A stretch of 64,000 bases of DNA from Nostoc paludosum FACHB-159. GTDB taxonomy: Bacteria > Cyanobacteriota > Cyanobacteriia > Cyanobacteriales > Nostocaceae. The notes under the pieces were generated by a model. That model saw only the letters and a program-made list of their open reading frames with translations. It made no database searches and was not told the DNA's origin. Shown piece by piece: positions 33,275 through 42,088 of this stretch; the stretch's first letter is position 1, and each line of letters begins with the position of its first letter. The position numbers were made by a program, and so were the translations under genes. The stretch is from the NCBI RefSeq assembly GCF_014698835.1, contig NZ_JACJTU010000023.1, forward strand, positions 79,684 through 143,683, read 5' to 3'.

Positions 33275-34798
33275 TTACAGAGTAAATGGCTTGCGATTAC
33301 GTTCTATCAGACGATCCCATTGCATAGTTAAAGTGCTTCCCATTTTTTGCTGTTGTTTTGCCCACACCGATAGTAAGTCTAGGCAAGAGTGATCTATATA
33401 AGCCAAGTCTTGCATATAAACATGCAATTCCCTTCCGGGAGGCACAAGTTCTAAAATGTTCGCCAATTTTGGTAACCTCACAAATGTTGCTGCGCCTTGT
33501 AAATGAATGTCTATTCGCTGATTATTTTCGTGCTTGATAATTTCGATATTCAGCACAGACATTTTGTGAATTAGTAAAACGGCTGTTAACAGAATCCCAA
33601 TTAAAACACCTGTGATTAAGTCAGTAACAACAATCCCTATTAAAGTAGCGGAAAATATTACCAGAGGAAAACGTCCATACTTCTTTAATTGGCGAATATG
33701 TTCGACTTCGATTAGTTTATATCCAGTAACAACTAGGATTGCTGCCAAACTAGAAATGGGAATTATTTTAAGCAACGTTGGAACTGCAATTACTAAAATT
33801 AACAGCCATACACCATGAAGTATGGTTGATAATCTCGTTTTAGCACCGGCTTCTACGTTTACAGAACTGCGGGCTATCACTCCTGTCATGGGCAAAGCAC
33901 CCAAGAATCCACATATAATGTTGCCAATTCCTTGGGCTGTTAATTCGCGATCGAAATTGGTTCTGGGCCCGGTATGCAGTCGATCTACTGCTACGGCTGA
34001 AAGCAAACTTTCTGTACTAGCGATGAATGCAATCACGATCGCATCAATCAAAACTGGTGCCTGAATTAAGCGTGGTAAGCTGGCAGGTGTTGGTAACTGA
34101 ATTGCTTGTAGCAGATTTCCAGGTACATCAACATACTGAATCGGGAATCGATATACTGTGGCGATCGCAGTACCAATTACAACCCCGACAAGCGCACCAG
34201 GTATCAACTTCAAACTCCTGGGTTTAAATTTCTCCCACAGCAGAAGGCTGATAATAGTTGTTGCACCTATGAGTGCTGCAAGGTGATGAACGCTACTATC
34301 TATAGGAAACAAAGCTTTGTAGATGGCGTTGGGAATAGTTAGTAAATTCTCAATCCCATGTATGCGCGGTTTGTCGTCTAGCATGACATGAAATTGGGAA
34401 GCGAAGATTAATACCCCAATACCTGCAAGCATTCCATAAATTACAGCCGGTGACATGGCGCGAAACAACTGGCCAAGTTTAAATATACCTGCGAGTAATT
34501 GAATTAAACCGGCTAACAGCAGAATCGGCCCAACCATTTCAATGCCATATTGTTGGACTACTTCTGCGACAACCACCGCTAGTCCAGCAGCCGGGCCACT
34601 AACTAGCATTGGAGAACCAGAAACCGCACCAACAATAATTCCGCCCACTATTCCTGTAATTATGCCGCGGGATGGCGGAAGTCCCGAAGCGATCGCAATA
34701 CCCATACAAAGAGGGAGGGCGACAAGAAATACCACAAATGATGCTGGTACTTCGGTAGTAAATGAGGATTTGTCTACGATCGTTTTCAAATTTCTCAT
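33275..34798 (-). CDS. SulP-family inorganic anion transporter with STAS domain
   Basis: A 507-residue SLC26/SulP secondary transporter in the cytoplasmic membrane. The start at 34798 (MRNLKTIVDKSSFTTEVPAS) has an excellent ribosome-binding site, GGAGG 9 bp upstream; a longer frame from 34867 is unlikely. Family features are VPASFVVFLVALPLCMGIAIASGLPPSRGIITGIVGG, SGPAAGLAVVVAEVV and AQGIGNIICGFLGALPMTGVIARSSVNVEAG, over about 10-12 hydrophobic segments. A cytosolic STAS domain occupies residues about 430-505. Substrate may be sulfate, bicarbonate or another anion. It is not close enough to BicA to call it that, though cyanobacterial SulP proteins include bicarbonate importers. Confidence 0.88.
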   Translation of the reverse strand: MRNLKTIVDKSSFTTEVPASFVVFLVALPLCMGIAIASGLPPSRGIITGIVGGIIVGAVSGSPMLVSGPAAGLAVVVAEVVQQYGIEMVGPILLLAGLIQLLAGIFKLGQLFRAMSPAVIYGMLAGIGVLIFASQFHVMLDDKPRIHGIENLLTIPNAIYKALFPIDSSVHHLAALIGATTIISLLLWEKFKPRSLKLIPGALVGVVIGTAIATVYRFPIQYVDVPGNLLQAIQLPTPASLPRLIQAPVLIDAIVIAFIASTESLLSAVAVDRLHTGPRTNFDRELTAQGIGNIICGFLGALPMTGVIARSSVNVEAGAKTRLSTILHGVWLLILVIAVPTLLKIIPISSLAAILVVTGYKLIEVEHIRQLKKYGRFPLVIFSATLIGIVVTDLITGVLIGILLTAVLLIHKMSVLNIEIIKHENNQRIDIHLQGAATFVRLPKLANILELVPPGRELHVYMQDLAYIDHSCLDLLSVWAKQQQKMGSTLTMQWDRLIERNRKPFTL

Positions 34799-35287
34799 TT
34801 GCTTATCCTCCAATGAAAAGTTTTCAATTTTTGACGTGGCAAAATGAACCATGACAATGCAGCACAAACTGGGTTTGCATTGAATAGTTCAAACATATTT
34901 ACTGGGTTTTAATTACATCATGGCTACAGTGGTATATTCAGCCCTCAAGTAGTAAACGCGCAATCATCAAGATAAATTTATTTGTATCTATGACTATCAT
35001 TTACATTTCTTAATGATTACAAACCCATGATAACAGTAGAGTTAGCTGATGGATAATACATAACTTTTTCTATTGGATTGGTAGCAAAAGGTAAAGTAAA
35101 TTTGCACGATCGCTTGAATTTCGAGGAAAATAAGGTATAATTCACAGCCCTCAGTTGCGATCGCTAACGTTATTTATTAATCGCTAAAGTGAAGTACAGA
35201 AAAAATGTTTTTAAACGCAAAGGAACGCAAAGTCAAACGCAGAGGTACACAGAGGTTTATCCAATTTGATTAGTGATGCACTCTATC
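34799..35287. other. Spacer upstream of the SulP gene
   Basis: A 489-bp non-coding stretch. It holds the 5' region of the SulP gene and, near 35205-35260, a CGCAAAGGAACGCAAAG / CAGAGGTACACAGAGG dispersed repeat of the same kind as at 33110 and 62145. No ORF or RNA gene is supported. Confidence 0.45.
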
Positions 35288-36799
35288 CTATTTCTTCTGG
35301 CGTTTGACGGGATTCATCCAAGCTTCCAAGAGGCTAAATGCTTGGGAAGAAATTAATGTCAAACATAAATAAACTACCGCTACACCTGCATAAATTTCAA
35401 AGGCGCGATAGTTATCAGCAACAATTAGCTGTCCTTTGCGGAATAATTCTTCAAAACCAATCACTGCAACTAAACTTGTATCTTTCAACAAACTGATAAA
35501 TTCATTACCCAAGGGTGGAATCATCCGCCGGAATGCTTGGGGGAAAATCACATATCTCATAGTTTGCACGGGACTCAAACCTAATGATTGTGCTGCTTCA
35601 CCTTGTCCTGCTTCAATAGATTGAATCCCAGCACGGACAACTTCTGCAATATAAGCGGCGCTATTTAAACTTAAAGCAATGACTCCAGCTACTAGGCGAT
35701 CGAAAGTAAATGTTGAACCAAGTTGTTGCAAAATTGCGGGTAACCCAAAGTAAATCATAAAAATTTGCACTAGCAAAGGCGTTCCCCGAAAAAAATCTAC
35801 ATAAGCCCTTGCTAGCCAACGCAAAGGTGCAATATGAGAAAGGCGAATAATTCCAATTGAAGAACCACCAATTAAACCAAACACTACAGAAAGTATTGTC
35901 AATTGCAACGTTACCAAAGCACCCTGTAATAAAGTCGGAACAGCCTGTAAAATCACATTAATTGACGTAAATATTCCGGGGACATCTGCGCTATTTTGAT
36001 TCTCAAACGGTGATGTAACTGGTAATGATGACGGCGGTTCGGCTTTAAACCATTTTTGGTAAATTTGCGAATAAGCGCCATTTTTCAAAACGTTATTCAA
36101 ACCTTCATTGATTAATGCCAGATTCGGCGAATTTTTTGCAGTCGCAATTCCATAAAATTCTTCTGTCAGCAATTGTTCTACAACTTTAATTCCCTTGAGA
36201 TTCCCTGTATTAATAGCATATAAAGTTACAGGTGCATCATTAATTACCGCATCTACATTACCATTAAGTAATTCTTGTAAAGCCAGAGGTGCTGAATCAA
36301 AACTGCGAATTTGTACGCCAGGTATACTCTTAGCTTTGGCTGCACCAGTTGTGCCAATTTGTACGGCAATTTTTTTATTTTTGAGACTGTCAAAGCCAGT
36401 AATATTTTGATTATCGGCGCGAATGGCGATCGCCAACCCAGCTTTAAAATAAGGACGAGAAAAAGAAACCGTCTTTGCCCTCTCCTCTGTAATCGTAATC
36501 GAACTAATGGCTGCATCTACCGTTTTGGCTTGGAGTGCTGGGATAATGCCATCAAAAGGCAGACTTTGAAAATTTACTTTAAAGTTGGCAGCAGTACCAA
36601 CAGCATTCATCAAATCAATAGAAAAACCTTGCAATTCTCCACCTTGTCCTTGAAACTCGAAAGGTGGAAACGCGGGTTCAGTAGCAACCCGCAGAGTTTT
36701 TCCCCTGCTAGGATTCACAGCACAGCCAGCTAATAATAAACAGCTAAAACTTATAACTAGACATAAACGCAACCAACGGATAAAACCAAATTTAGGCAT
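35288..36799 (-). CDS. bgtB: Amino-acid ABC transporter: fused substrate-binding protein and permease
   Basis: A 503-residue fusion for polar/basic amino-acid uptake. The start at 36799 (MPKFGFIRWLRLCLVISFSCLLLAGC) gives a lipoprotein signal with lipobox LLAGC; the longer frame upstream runs through repeats. Residues about 35-265 are a family 3 solute-binding domain (LRVATEPAFPPFEFQG, GFSIDLMNAVG, KKIAVQIGTTGAAKA). Residues about 285-500 are a His/Glu/Gln/Arg-opine permease domain (TLLQGALVTLQLTILSVVFG, YVDFFRGTPLLVQIFMIYFG, and an EAA-type loop GEAAQSLGLSPVQTMRYVIFPQAFRR). This layout matches BgtB of the N-II basic amino acid/glutamine system. The ATPase gene is divergent, 218 bp away. Confidence 0.88.
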   Translation of the reverse strand: MPKFGFIRWLRLCLVISFSCLLLAGCAVNPSRGKTLRVATEPAFPPFEFQGQGGELQGFSIDLMNAVGTAANFKVNFQSLPFDGIIPALQAKTVDAAISSITITEERAKTVSFSRPYFKAGLAIAIRADNQNITGFDSLKNKKIAVQIGTTGAAKAKSIPGVQIRSFDSAPLALQELLNGNVDAVINDAPVTLYAINTGNLKGIKVVEQLLTEEFYGIATAKNSPNLALINEGLNNVLKNGAYSQIYQKWFKAEPPSSLPVTSPFENQNSADVPGIFTSINVILQAVPTLLQGALVTLQLTILSVVFGLIGGSSIGIIRLSHIAPLRWLARAYVDFFRGTPLLVQIFMIYFGLPAILQQLGSTFTFDRLVAGVIALSLNSAAYIAEVVRAGIQSIEAGQGEAAQSLGLSPVQTMRYVIFPQAFRRMIPPLGNEFISLLKDTSLVAVIGFEELFRKGQLIVADNYRAFEIYAGVAVVYLCLTLISSQAFSLLEAWMNPVKRQKK

Positions 36800-36897
36800 A
36801 TTTGTTAAACCTTTTTTCTCGCGCAAAGGCGCATAGACGCAAAGAAGAAGATTAAAGAAACACTGTCTTAGCGATTCGTTAAAAATATTCAGTAAGC

Positions 36898-36987
36898 GGA
36901 CATAATTAAATGTAAAATCCAAACCAGCAAAACCTTTGACTGTTGAGGGTTTTACCTTCTGCCTTCTGCCTCCTGCCTTTTGCTTAC
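36898..36987 (-). repeat. Dispersed repeat: AGGCAGGAG run plus TTTTACATTTAATTATG end, copy 2
   Basis: Read on the minus strand: AAAAGGCAGGAGGCAGAAGG, then AAAACCCTCAACAGTC, then TTTTACATTTAATTATGTC. The same order of blocks precedes and includes the start codon at 7450. Here it lies in the divergent bgtB/bgtA promoter region. A partial copy (GCCTTCTGCCTCCTGCCTC) is at 52315-52346. Confidence 0.65.
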
Positions 36988-37017
36988 AATCAACTTTAGA
37001 GCAGCTTGATACAACCA

Positions 37018-37782
37018 ATGAACAATTCTATCCCGGCAATTATTTTTGACAATATCGAAAAAAGCTTTGGTTCTCTAAAAGTCCTCAAAGGAATTACAGG
37101 CGAAATAAAGCGGGGAGAAGTGGTTGCAGTTATTGGTTCTTCAGGCTGTGGTAAAAGTACTCTGCTGCGCTGCTTTAACGGTTTGGAAACTATCGACAAT
37201 GGACGGTTGATAGTTAACGGTATCAATTTATCCAGAACCAGTGTCAACTATAACCAGCTGCGGCAACTACGGACGCAAGTAGGCATGGTTTTCCAGCAAT
37301 TCAATTTGTTTCCTCATCTGAGCGTTTTGGAAAATATGACACTTGCGCCGCGTAAAGTACTGGGAAAAACACCAAAAGAAAGCGCCCAACTAGCGGGGTT
37401 ATATCTGGAAAAAGTCGGTTTATTTGACAAAGCCTCTGCTTATCCCGAACAACTATCTGGGGGACAAAAGCAGCGAGTAGCGATCGCCCGCAGTTTATGT
37501 ATGAATCCCCAGATCATGCTATTCGACGAACCTACCAGCGCCTTAGATCCGGAACTCGTCGGTGAAGTTCTCCAAGTAATGCAACAGTTAGCGGTAGAAG
37601 GTATGACTATGGCGATCGTTACCCATGAAATGCAGTTTGCCAAAGAAGTAGCCCATCGGCTGATTTTTTTAGATAAAGGCATTATCGCAGAACAAGGTTC
37701 AGCCTACGAGGTTCTCACCAATCCGCAAAGCGATCGCCTGCGTACTTTCCTCAGTCGGCTTCAAATAATTCGTAATTCGTAA
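37018..37782 (+). CDS. bgtA: Amino-acid ABC transporter ATPase
   Basis: A 254-residue ABC ATPase of the polar amino-acid uptake (GlnQ/HisP) class. Walker A GSSGCGKSTLLRC is near residue 40, the Q-loop is in VGMVFQQFNLFPHL, the signature is LSGGQKQRVAIARSL, Walker B is IMLFDEPTSALDPE, and the H-loop is VTHEMQFAKEV. ATG 37018 is preferred over a TTG at 37006. It sits head-to-head with the fused binding protein/permease gene at 35288-36799, which lacks an ATPase; the two very likely form one importer. Members of this pair (BgtA/BgtB) carry basic amino acids and glutamine in cyanobacteria. Confidence 0.88.
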   Translation: MNNSIPAIIFDNIEKSFGSLKVLKGITGEIKRGEVVAVIGSSGCGKSTLLRCFNGLETIDNGRLIVNGINLSRTSVNYNQLRQLRTQVGMVFQQFNLFPHLSVLENMTLAPRKVLGKTPKESAQLAGLYLEKVGLFDKASAYPEQLSGGQKQRVAIARSLCMNPQIMLFDEPTSALDPELVGEVLQVMQQLAVEGMTMAIVTHEMQFAKEVAHRLIFLDKGIIAEQGSAYEVLTNPQSDRLRTFLSRLQIIRNS

Positions 37783-37806
37783 TCCTTGGCAAAAAACTGG
37801 CTTTTC

Positions 37807-37826
37807 AGACGCGATTCATCGCGTCT
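37807..37826. repeat. AGACGCGAT palindrome (GAGACG family)
   Basis: Arms AGACGCGAT and ATCGCGTCT separated by TC, extended by CTAC on one side. A variant of the dispersed GAGACG palindromes at 3356 and 8046. It lies 25 bp after the bgtA-like stop codon and may act as a 3' hairpin. Confidence 0.6.
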
Positions 37827-37874
37827 CTACATGAATACTTTTATTATTTAGGCTTACTCCCTACTCCCCATTCT

Positions 37875-38075
37875 TCAAAGATATTCACGCAAGAAATCAA
37901 ACGGGTCATCTTCCCAACAAGGTTCAGGTATCAGCCAAAACAAATTAGTGTGGATGTCGGCTTCAATTTCATCGCCGTCATCTCTGTCAAATAGTTCTGT
38001 TAAAGCTGTCCAATCACGGTCTCTAAGTGATGTTAACGATGTGGTATATACCTGAAGATTAGTTGGGTAATTCAC
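37875..38075 (-). CDS. Small acidic hypothetical protein (66 aa)
   Basis: A 66-residue ORF with a GTG start at 38075 and no strong ribosome-binding site. The sequence is complex and protein-like, with many Asp/Glu and several Trp (LTELFDRDDGDEIEADIHTNLFWLIPEPCWEDDPFDFLREYL). This argues against chance, but the product could be the tail of a decayed gene. There is no membrane segment and no recognised family. The spacer to lipB (38076-38276) is AT-rich and empty. Confidence 0.45.
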   Translation of the reverse strand: MNYPTNLQVYTTSLTSLRDRDWTALTELFDRDDGDEIEADIHTNLFWLIPEPCWEDDPFDFLREYL

Positions 38076-38276
38076 GCGCGAAATTCTAATTTAGTGCTGC
38101 GAAATGTTTGTTTAATACTTTCTAAATAATTAGATTATAACTTTGATAACCCTAGTTCAATAGCTACTTTAATACTATGAACAATAGATGACTCCTATAA
38201 GTGTCTCACAATTTAAATCAGACTGGTATAGTATTTATTACATAATTTGCAGTTCAATTTATTCATACTGAAAAAA

Positions 38277-38972
38277 TCATTCAGGCTGTGATTCTACTAC
38301 TTCTACTCCAAACACTTCTGCAAAGCACTGGGCTACATGAAAACGCACTTCTTCGCAGGTAATATTGGGAATCCATTCGGCTAAACTGCCTACGGGTTTA
38401 TCAGAAATACCGCAGGGTACAATGCGCTCAAAGCCTGTCATGTCTGGACAAACATTTAATGCAAAGCCGTGCATGGTAATCCAACGGCTGACTTTTATGC
38501 CAATAGCGGCAACTTTTCGTCCTTGTAACCAAACGCCAGTAAAAGCCGGAATTCTTTCTCCCTGCAATTTATAAACTGCTAATACGCGAATTAATACTTC
38601 TTCAAGTTGGCGTAAGTACCAGTGCAAGTCTTTTTGATAACGTTGCAGATTTAAAATTGGATACCCCACCAGTTGACCGGGACAATGGTATGTAACTTCG
38701 CCACCGCGTTCAACTCGATGCACATCATACCCACTGTTTACCCTGAGCGTAGCCGAAGGGTCAATATCAAATTTGAGAAAATCTGAGTTGGCTCCTTGTC
38801 CCAAAGTATAGACGGGTGGATGTTCGAGGAGAATTAACACATCATCTAGACTGGGGTCGTGGATGCGTTGAGTAAGGAGCGATCGCTGCCATGCATGAGC
38901 GTCTAAGTAAGGCATCAATCCTTGGTTATAGAGCAAACAACGGTTTTGGGATAACTTATTACTATGAATCAT
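38277..38972 (-). CDS. lipB: Octanoyltransferase (lipoate biosynthesis)
   Basis: Transfers octanoyl from acyl carrier protein to a lysine of lipoyl domains (pyruvate dehydrogenase, glycine cleavage H protein), the first step of lipoate attachment. The 231-residue product shows HPPVYTLGQGAN, the substrate-binding VERGGEVTYHCPGQLVGYPILNL, the lysine-bearing GRKVAAIGIKVSRWITMHGFALNV and the catalytic-cysteine region GFERIVPCGISDKPVGSL. The start at 38972 (MIHSNKLSQNRCLLYNQGL) is preferred over a frame beginning at 39011. A small palindromic repeat (CTGAGCGTAGCCGAAGG) appears inside the coding sequence near 38742, apparently tolerated. Confidence 0.93.
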   Translation of the reverse strand: MIHSNKLSQNRCLLYNQGLMPYLDAHAWQRSLLTQRIHDPSLDDVLILLEHPPVYTLGQGANSDFLKFDIDPSATLRVNSGYDVHRVERGGEVTYHCPGQLVGYPILNLQRYQKDLHWYLRQLEEVLIRVLAVYKLQGERIPAFTGVWLQGRKVAAIGIKVSRWITMHGFALNVCPDMTGFERIVPCGISDKPVGSLAEWIPNITCEEVRFHVAQCFAEVFGVEVVESQPE

Positions 38973-39591
38973 GCCAAAAATCAACTGTGAAAAGAACGAA
39001 ATATATTTCAACTTACAGGAATAGAATCAAAAAATGTCAAGCTTTGCAAAGGATTTTAAAGGAACGTCAAGGGAACATGCATCTTAAAATACAAAGTGCT
39101 AGCTTGAATATATAACCTTAATAGGTGTTGGGAGGAATTCTCTACAATCAGCATCAGGCCAAGAGAATAGAAATGAATATACTGGCTGATGACTCTAATA
39201 ACATTGTTTGCATTTCAAACAAAATCTACTTCCACCAAACTTGTGTTCTTTATCAACAGCAAGCAAGCAAACCTCAACCGGACGCACAAGGAGCAACTAT
39301 CAACAGTTCTGTAAGCCTTGCTTTAAAAGAAAAAGTAGTGACAACTGCTAGTGTTAAGATTTCTTCATCAAAGAGTTCTAAGTCTATATCCAATTGGATA
39401 TTAGCGCAGAGATGAGGAGATAAATTAAGGATATCCTTGAAAAAACTCAGATGCAGCGAGTTTAAAGACAGCACAGCAGCAGTAAATGAGAAAAGTTCAC
39501 AATTTGTTTTGGCGGGAGTGATATACCTTACCGCAACTTCTTTTCATACAAAGCAAATTCACACATCCAAATATTCAGCGGGAGAGTTTAC
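38973..39591. other. Long spacer/leader upstream of the hibernation factor gene
   Basis: A 619-bp region between the divergent lipB and lrtA-type genes. lrtA mRNAs of cyanobacteria are known for a long untranslated leader that affects stability, so much of this may be transcribed. A frame at 39173-39415 (80 codons from ATG, or from GTG 39125) is present; it is Ser/Lys/Gln-rich, lacks a good ribosome-binding site and is not convincing as a gene. No repeats were seen. Confidence 0.45.
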
Positions 39592-40236
39592 ATGAAGCTT
39601 GTCATCCACGGCAAAAATATTGAAATTACCGATGCAATTCGTGAGTATGTACATCAAAAAATTGAAAAAGCAGTTAATCATTTTCAGAACATTACCAATG
39701 AAGTGGATGTGCATCTTAGCGTAGCCCGGAATCCTCGAATTAGTCCTAGACAAGCAGCTGAAGTAACTATTTATGCCAATGGCAGCGTGATTCGTGCAGA
39801 GGAAAGCAGCGAAAACTTATACGCCAGCATTGACTTAGTGGCAGATAAAATTGCCCGTCAACTGCGTAAATACAAAGAACGGCGTCAAGATCACAAAACT
39901 CATGCCCAACCAACAGAAGAAGTTGTTGCAGAGTCAGTAGTCACAGATTTAATTGGCGATCGCACTCCCGAATTACCTAGCGAAGTTGTCCGCACCAAAT
40001 ATTTTTCCATGCCTCCTATGACCCTTGCAGAAGCTTTGGAACAACTGCAACTCGTAGGACACGACTTTTACATGTTCCGCAATATTGAAACAGGAGAGAT
40101 AAACGTCATTTACGAACGTAACCACGGCGGTTATGGCGTAATTCAACCCCGCAATGGTAACGGCCATACCAACGGCAAGAATGGCAAGTCAGCCCATGCG
40201 AATGTTGCTATGTCGGAAAAGTCGCATATTAAATAG
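39592..40236 (+). CDS. hpf: Long-form ribosome hibernation promoting factor (LrtA-like)
   Basis: Binds the 30S subunit and promotes inactive 70S/100S ribosomes in stationary phase or darkness; the cyanobacterial form is called LrtA (light-repressed). The 214-residue product has the N-terminal HPF/YfiA domain (MKLVIHGKNIEITDAIREYVHQKIEKAVNHF, DVHLSVARNP, AEVTIYANGSVIRAEESSENLYASIDLVADKIARQLRKYK). A variable linker follows. The C-terminal dimerisation domain (about 135-190) includes RTKYFSMPPMTLAEALEQLQLVGHDFYMFRN and INVIYERNHGGYGVI, and marks the long form. A GGGAGAG ribosome-binding site precedes ATG 39592. The C-terminal tail is Asn/Gly/His-rich. Confidence 0.93.
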   Translation: MKLVIHGKNIEITDAIREYVHQKIEKAVNHFQNITNEVDVHLSVARNPRISPRQAAEVTIYANGSVIRAEESSENLYASIDLVADKIARQLRKYKERRQDHKTHAQPTEEVVAESVVTDLIGDRTPELPSEVVRTKYFSMPPMTLAEALEQLQLVGHDFYMFRNIETGEINVIYERNHGGYGVIQPRNGNGHTNGKNGKSAHANVAMSEKSHIK

Positions 40237-40317
40237 GGTATGGGGCATGGGGCATAGGGCATAGCGAATAGGGAGATGGGGAGCAGTTCTTGAGTAGGGA
40301 AGGCAGGGGGAGAAATA

Positions 40318-40376
40318 ACAATGCCCAATGCCCAATGCCCAATGCCCAATGCCCAATGCCCAATGCCCAATGCCCA
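40318..40376. repeat. AATGCCC heptamer tandem array
   Basis: About eight perfect copies of the 7-bp unit AATGCCC in a row, preceded near 40238-40265 by the complementary GGGGCATGGGGCATAGGGCAT run. Short tandem repeats of 7 bp are characteristic of heterocystous cyanobacteria. It lies between the convergent hpf and bcp genes. Confidence 0.9.
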
Positions 40377-40380
40377 TTCC

Positions 40381-40842
40381 CTATTTCACAGCAAACTGTT
40401 GCAGCGTTTTTAACGCTTCCTCCACGTGACCTTTAAAGTTAAACATTGAATCAAACACGTATTGCACAACTCCCTGTTGGTCGATGACGTAAGTAACGCG
40501 GCCGGGGAATAAGCCAAAGGCCGCTGTTGCGCCATATAGCTTTCGCACTTGGTCGCCTTTGTCGGTCAATAGGGTAAAAGGTAGATTGTACTTGGCAGCA
40601 AACCGCTGGTGAGATTCGGTGGAGTCGCCACTCACACCGATAACTTCAGCACCAGCACTTTTAAAAACTTCATACTGGTCGCGAAAAGCGCAGGATTCAG
40701 CCGTACATCCGGGTGTGTCGTCTTTGGGATAAAAATATAGAACAACGGATTTTTTGCCGCGAAAATCTTGCAGGCTAACTGTTGAGCCGTTTTGAGCAGG
40801 TAGACTGAAATCAGGAGCGGTATCTCCAACTTTGACTGACAT
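40381..40842 (-). CDS. bcp: Thiol peroxidase of the PrxQ/Bcp family
   Basis: A 153-residue peroxiredoxin that reduces hydrogen peroxide and organic hydroperoxides with thioredoxin as donor. Family sequence VGDTAPDFSLPAQNGSTVSLQDFRGKKSVVLYFYPKDDTPGCTAESCAFRD contains the peroxidatic Cys (PGCT) and, five residues later, the resolving Cys (ESC), typical of PrxQ. The downstream SGDSTESHQRFAAKYNLPFTLLTD and FPGRVTYVIDQQGVVQYVFDS blocks are complete. In cyanobacteria PrxQ protects against photo-oxidative stress. ATG 40842 is the usual start. Confidence 0.93.
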   Translation of the reverse strand: MSVKVGDTAPDFSLPAQNGSTVSLQDFRGKKSVVLYFYPKDDTPGCTAESCAFRDQYEVFKSAGAEVIGVSGDSTESHQRFAAKYNLPFTLLTDKGDQVRKLYGATAAFGLFPGRVTYVIDQQGVVQYVFDSMFNFKGHVEEALKTLQQFAVK

Positions 40843-40960
40843 AGCAATTAGTGGTAGTTAGTTTACAAAATTTTACCTTCTATATAAGTCTATAAGTTTT
40901 CCTTGATAACCTGCATCAAGCGGGTTAGCTTAGATACTCATCAAGGACAAAATTCCGCTT

Positions 40961-42088
40961 ATGCGCCTAACTTCACTGGATGTTTTTCGCGGCATTACGA
41001 TCGCTGCGATGATTCTCGTCAATATGATGGGAGTCGCAGATGATGTTTATCCTCCCTTCGCCCATGCTGATTGGCACGGCTGTACGCCAACTGACTTAGT
41101 ATTTCCTTTTTTTCTCTTCATTGTCGGTGTAGCAATGAGTTTTTCTCTGTCGAAGTACACCGAAGAGAATAAACCAACCTCATCTGTTTACTTGCGGATA
41201 TTACGCCGCGCCGCCATTCTCTTTGCTTTGGGATTGCTACTAAATGGCTTTTGGAATCAAGGTGTTTGGACTTTTGATTTAAGTAGCATCCGAATTATGG
41301 GAGTGTTGCAACGTATCAGCATTACTTATCTGCTGGCTTCTTTGATAGTTCTCAACCTACCGCGCAAAGGTCAATGGATATTAGCAGCAGTGCTACTCAT
41401 CGGCTACTGGCTAATAATGATGTATTTACCAGTACCCGATTATGGGGCGGGAGTTTTGACGCGGGAAGGTAATTTTGGTGCTTATGTCGATCGCTTAATT
41501 ATTCCCAAAGCACATTTATATAAAGGTGATAGTTATAAATTTATGGGAGATCCAGAGGGACTTTTCAGTACTATCCCTGCGATAGTAAGTGTCCTCGCTG
41601 GCTACTTCAGCGGGCAATGGATACGCAGCCAGCCCGTACAGTCTCGCACAAGTATCGGGTTAGGATTATTTGGAGTCGGTTGTTTAATTGTTGGTTGGGC
41701 GTGGGGATGGACATTCCCCATTAATAAAAAATTGTGGACAAGTTCTTATGTAGTTTTTACAACAGGTTGGGCATTATTGTTGCTAGCAGCTTGTTATGAA
41801 CTCATCGAAGTTCGGCGGATACGTCGCTGGGGTAAGCCTTTTGAAATTATGGGTTTAAATGCGATCGCTCTTTTCGTTGCGTCTGTTTTGTTAATTAAAA
41901 TCTTAGTCAAAACCACTATCGGTACAGGAGAAAACGCTCCTAGTACCTACAATTGGATTTACCAGAATTTTTTCGCATCTTGGGCAGGGGCGCTTAATGG
42001 TTCTTTGTTTTTTGGCATAGTTACAGTGTTGTTGTGGTGGGCTGTTGGTGTTGTGATGTATCGCCAACGCTGGTTTTTGAAAGTGTAA
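40961..42088 (+). CDS. NagX-like membrane acyltransferase (HGSNAT/DUF5009 family)
   Basis: A 375-residue integral membrane protein with about ten hydrophobic segments. The N terminus RLTSLDVFRGITIAAMILVNMMG and the loop HADWHGCTPTDLVFPFFLFIVGVAMSFSLSKY are diagnostic for the heparan-alpha-glucosaminide N-acetyltransferase-like/YeiB-related family, which moves acetyl groups across membranes; His residues in that loop are candidate catalytic residues. Further blocks are RILRRAAILFALGLLLNGFW, IRIMGVLQRISITYLLAS and PLPVPDYG-like VPDYGAGVLTREGNFGAYVDRLI. The substrate here is unknown; wall or glycan acetylation is a guess. It stands alone, 118 bp divergent from bcp. Confidence 0.88.
   Translation: MRLTSLDVFRGITIAAMILVNMMGVADDVYPPFAHADWHGCTPTDLVFPFFLFIVGVAMSFSLSKYTEENKPTSSVYLRILRRAAILFALGLLLNGFWNQGVWTFDLSSIRIMGVLQRISITYLLASLIVLNLPRKGQWILAAVLLIGYWLIMMYLPVPDYGAGVLTREGNFGAYVDRLIIPKAHLYKGDSYKFMGDPEGLFSTIPAIVSVLAGYFSGQWIRSQPVQSRTSIGLGLFGVGCLIVGWAWGWTFPINKKLWTSSYVVFTTGWALLLLAACYELIEVRRIRRWGKPFEIMGLNAIALFVASVLLIKILVKTTIGTGENAPSTYNWIYQNFFASWAGALNGSLFFGIVTVLLWWAVGVVMYRQRWFLKV

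Noticed and set aside
33275..34798. Calling the SulP transporter BicA
   Set aside because: The N-terminal sequence and key blocks differ from known BicA as I remember it; only family-level membership is supported.
39125..39415. 96-codon frame upstream of hpf
   Set aside because: GTG start, no ribosome-binding site, Ser/Lys-rich low-complexity end; more likely part of the long leader of the hibernation factor gene.
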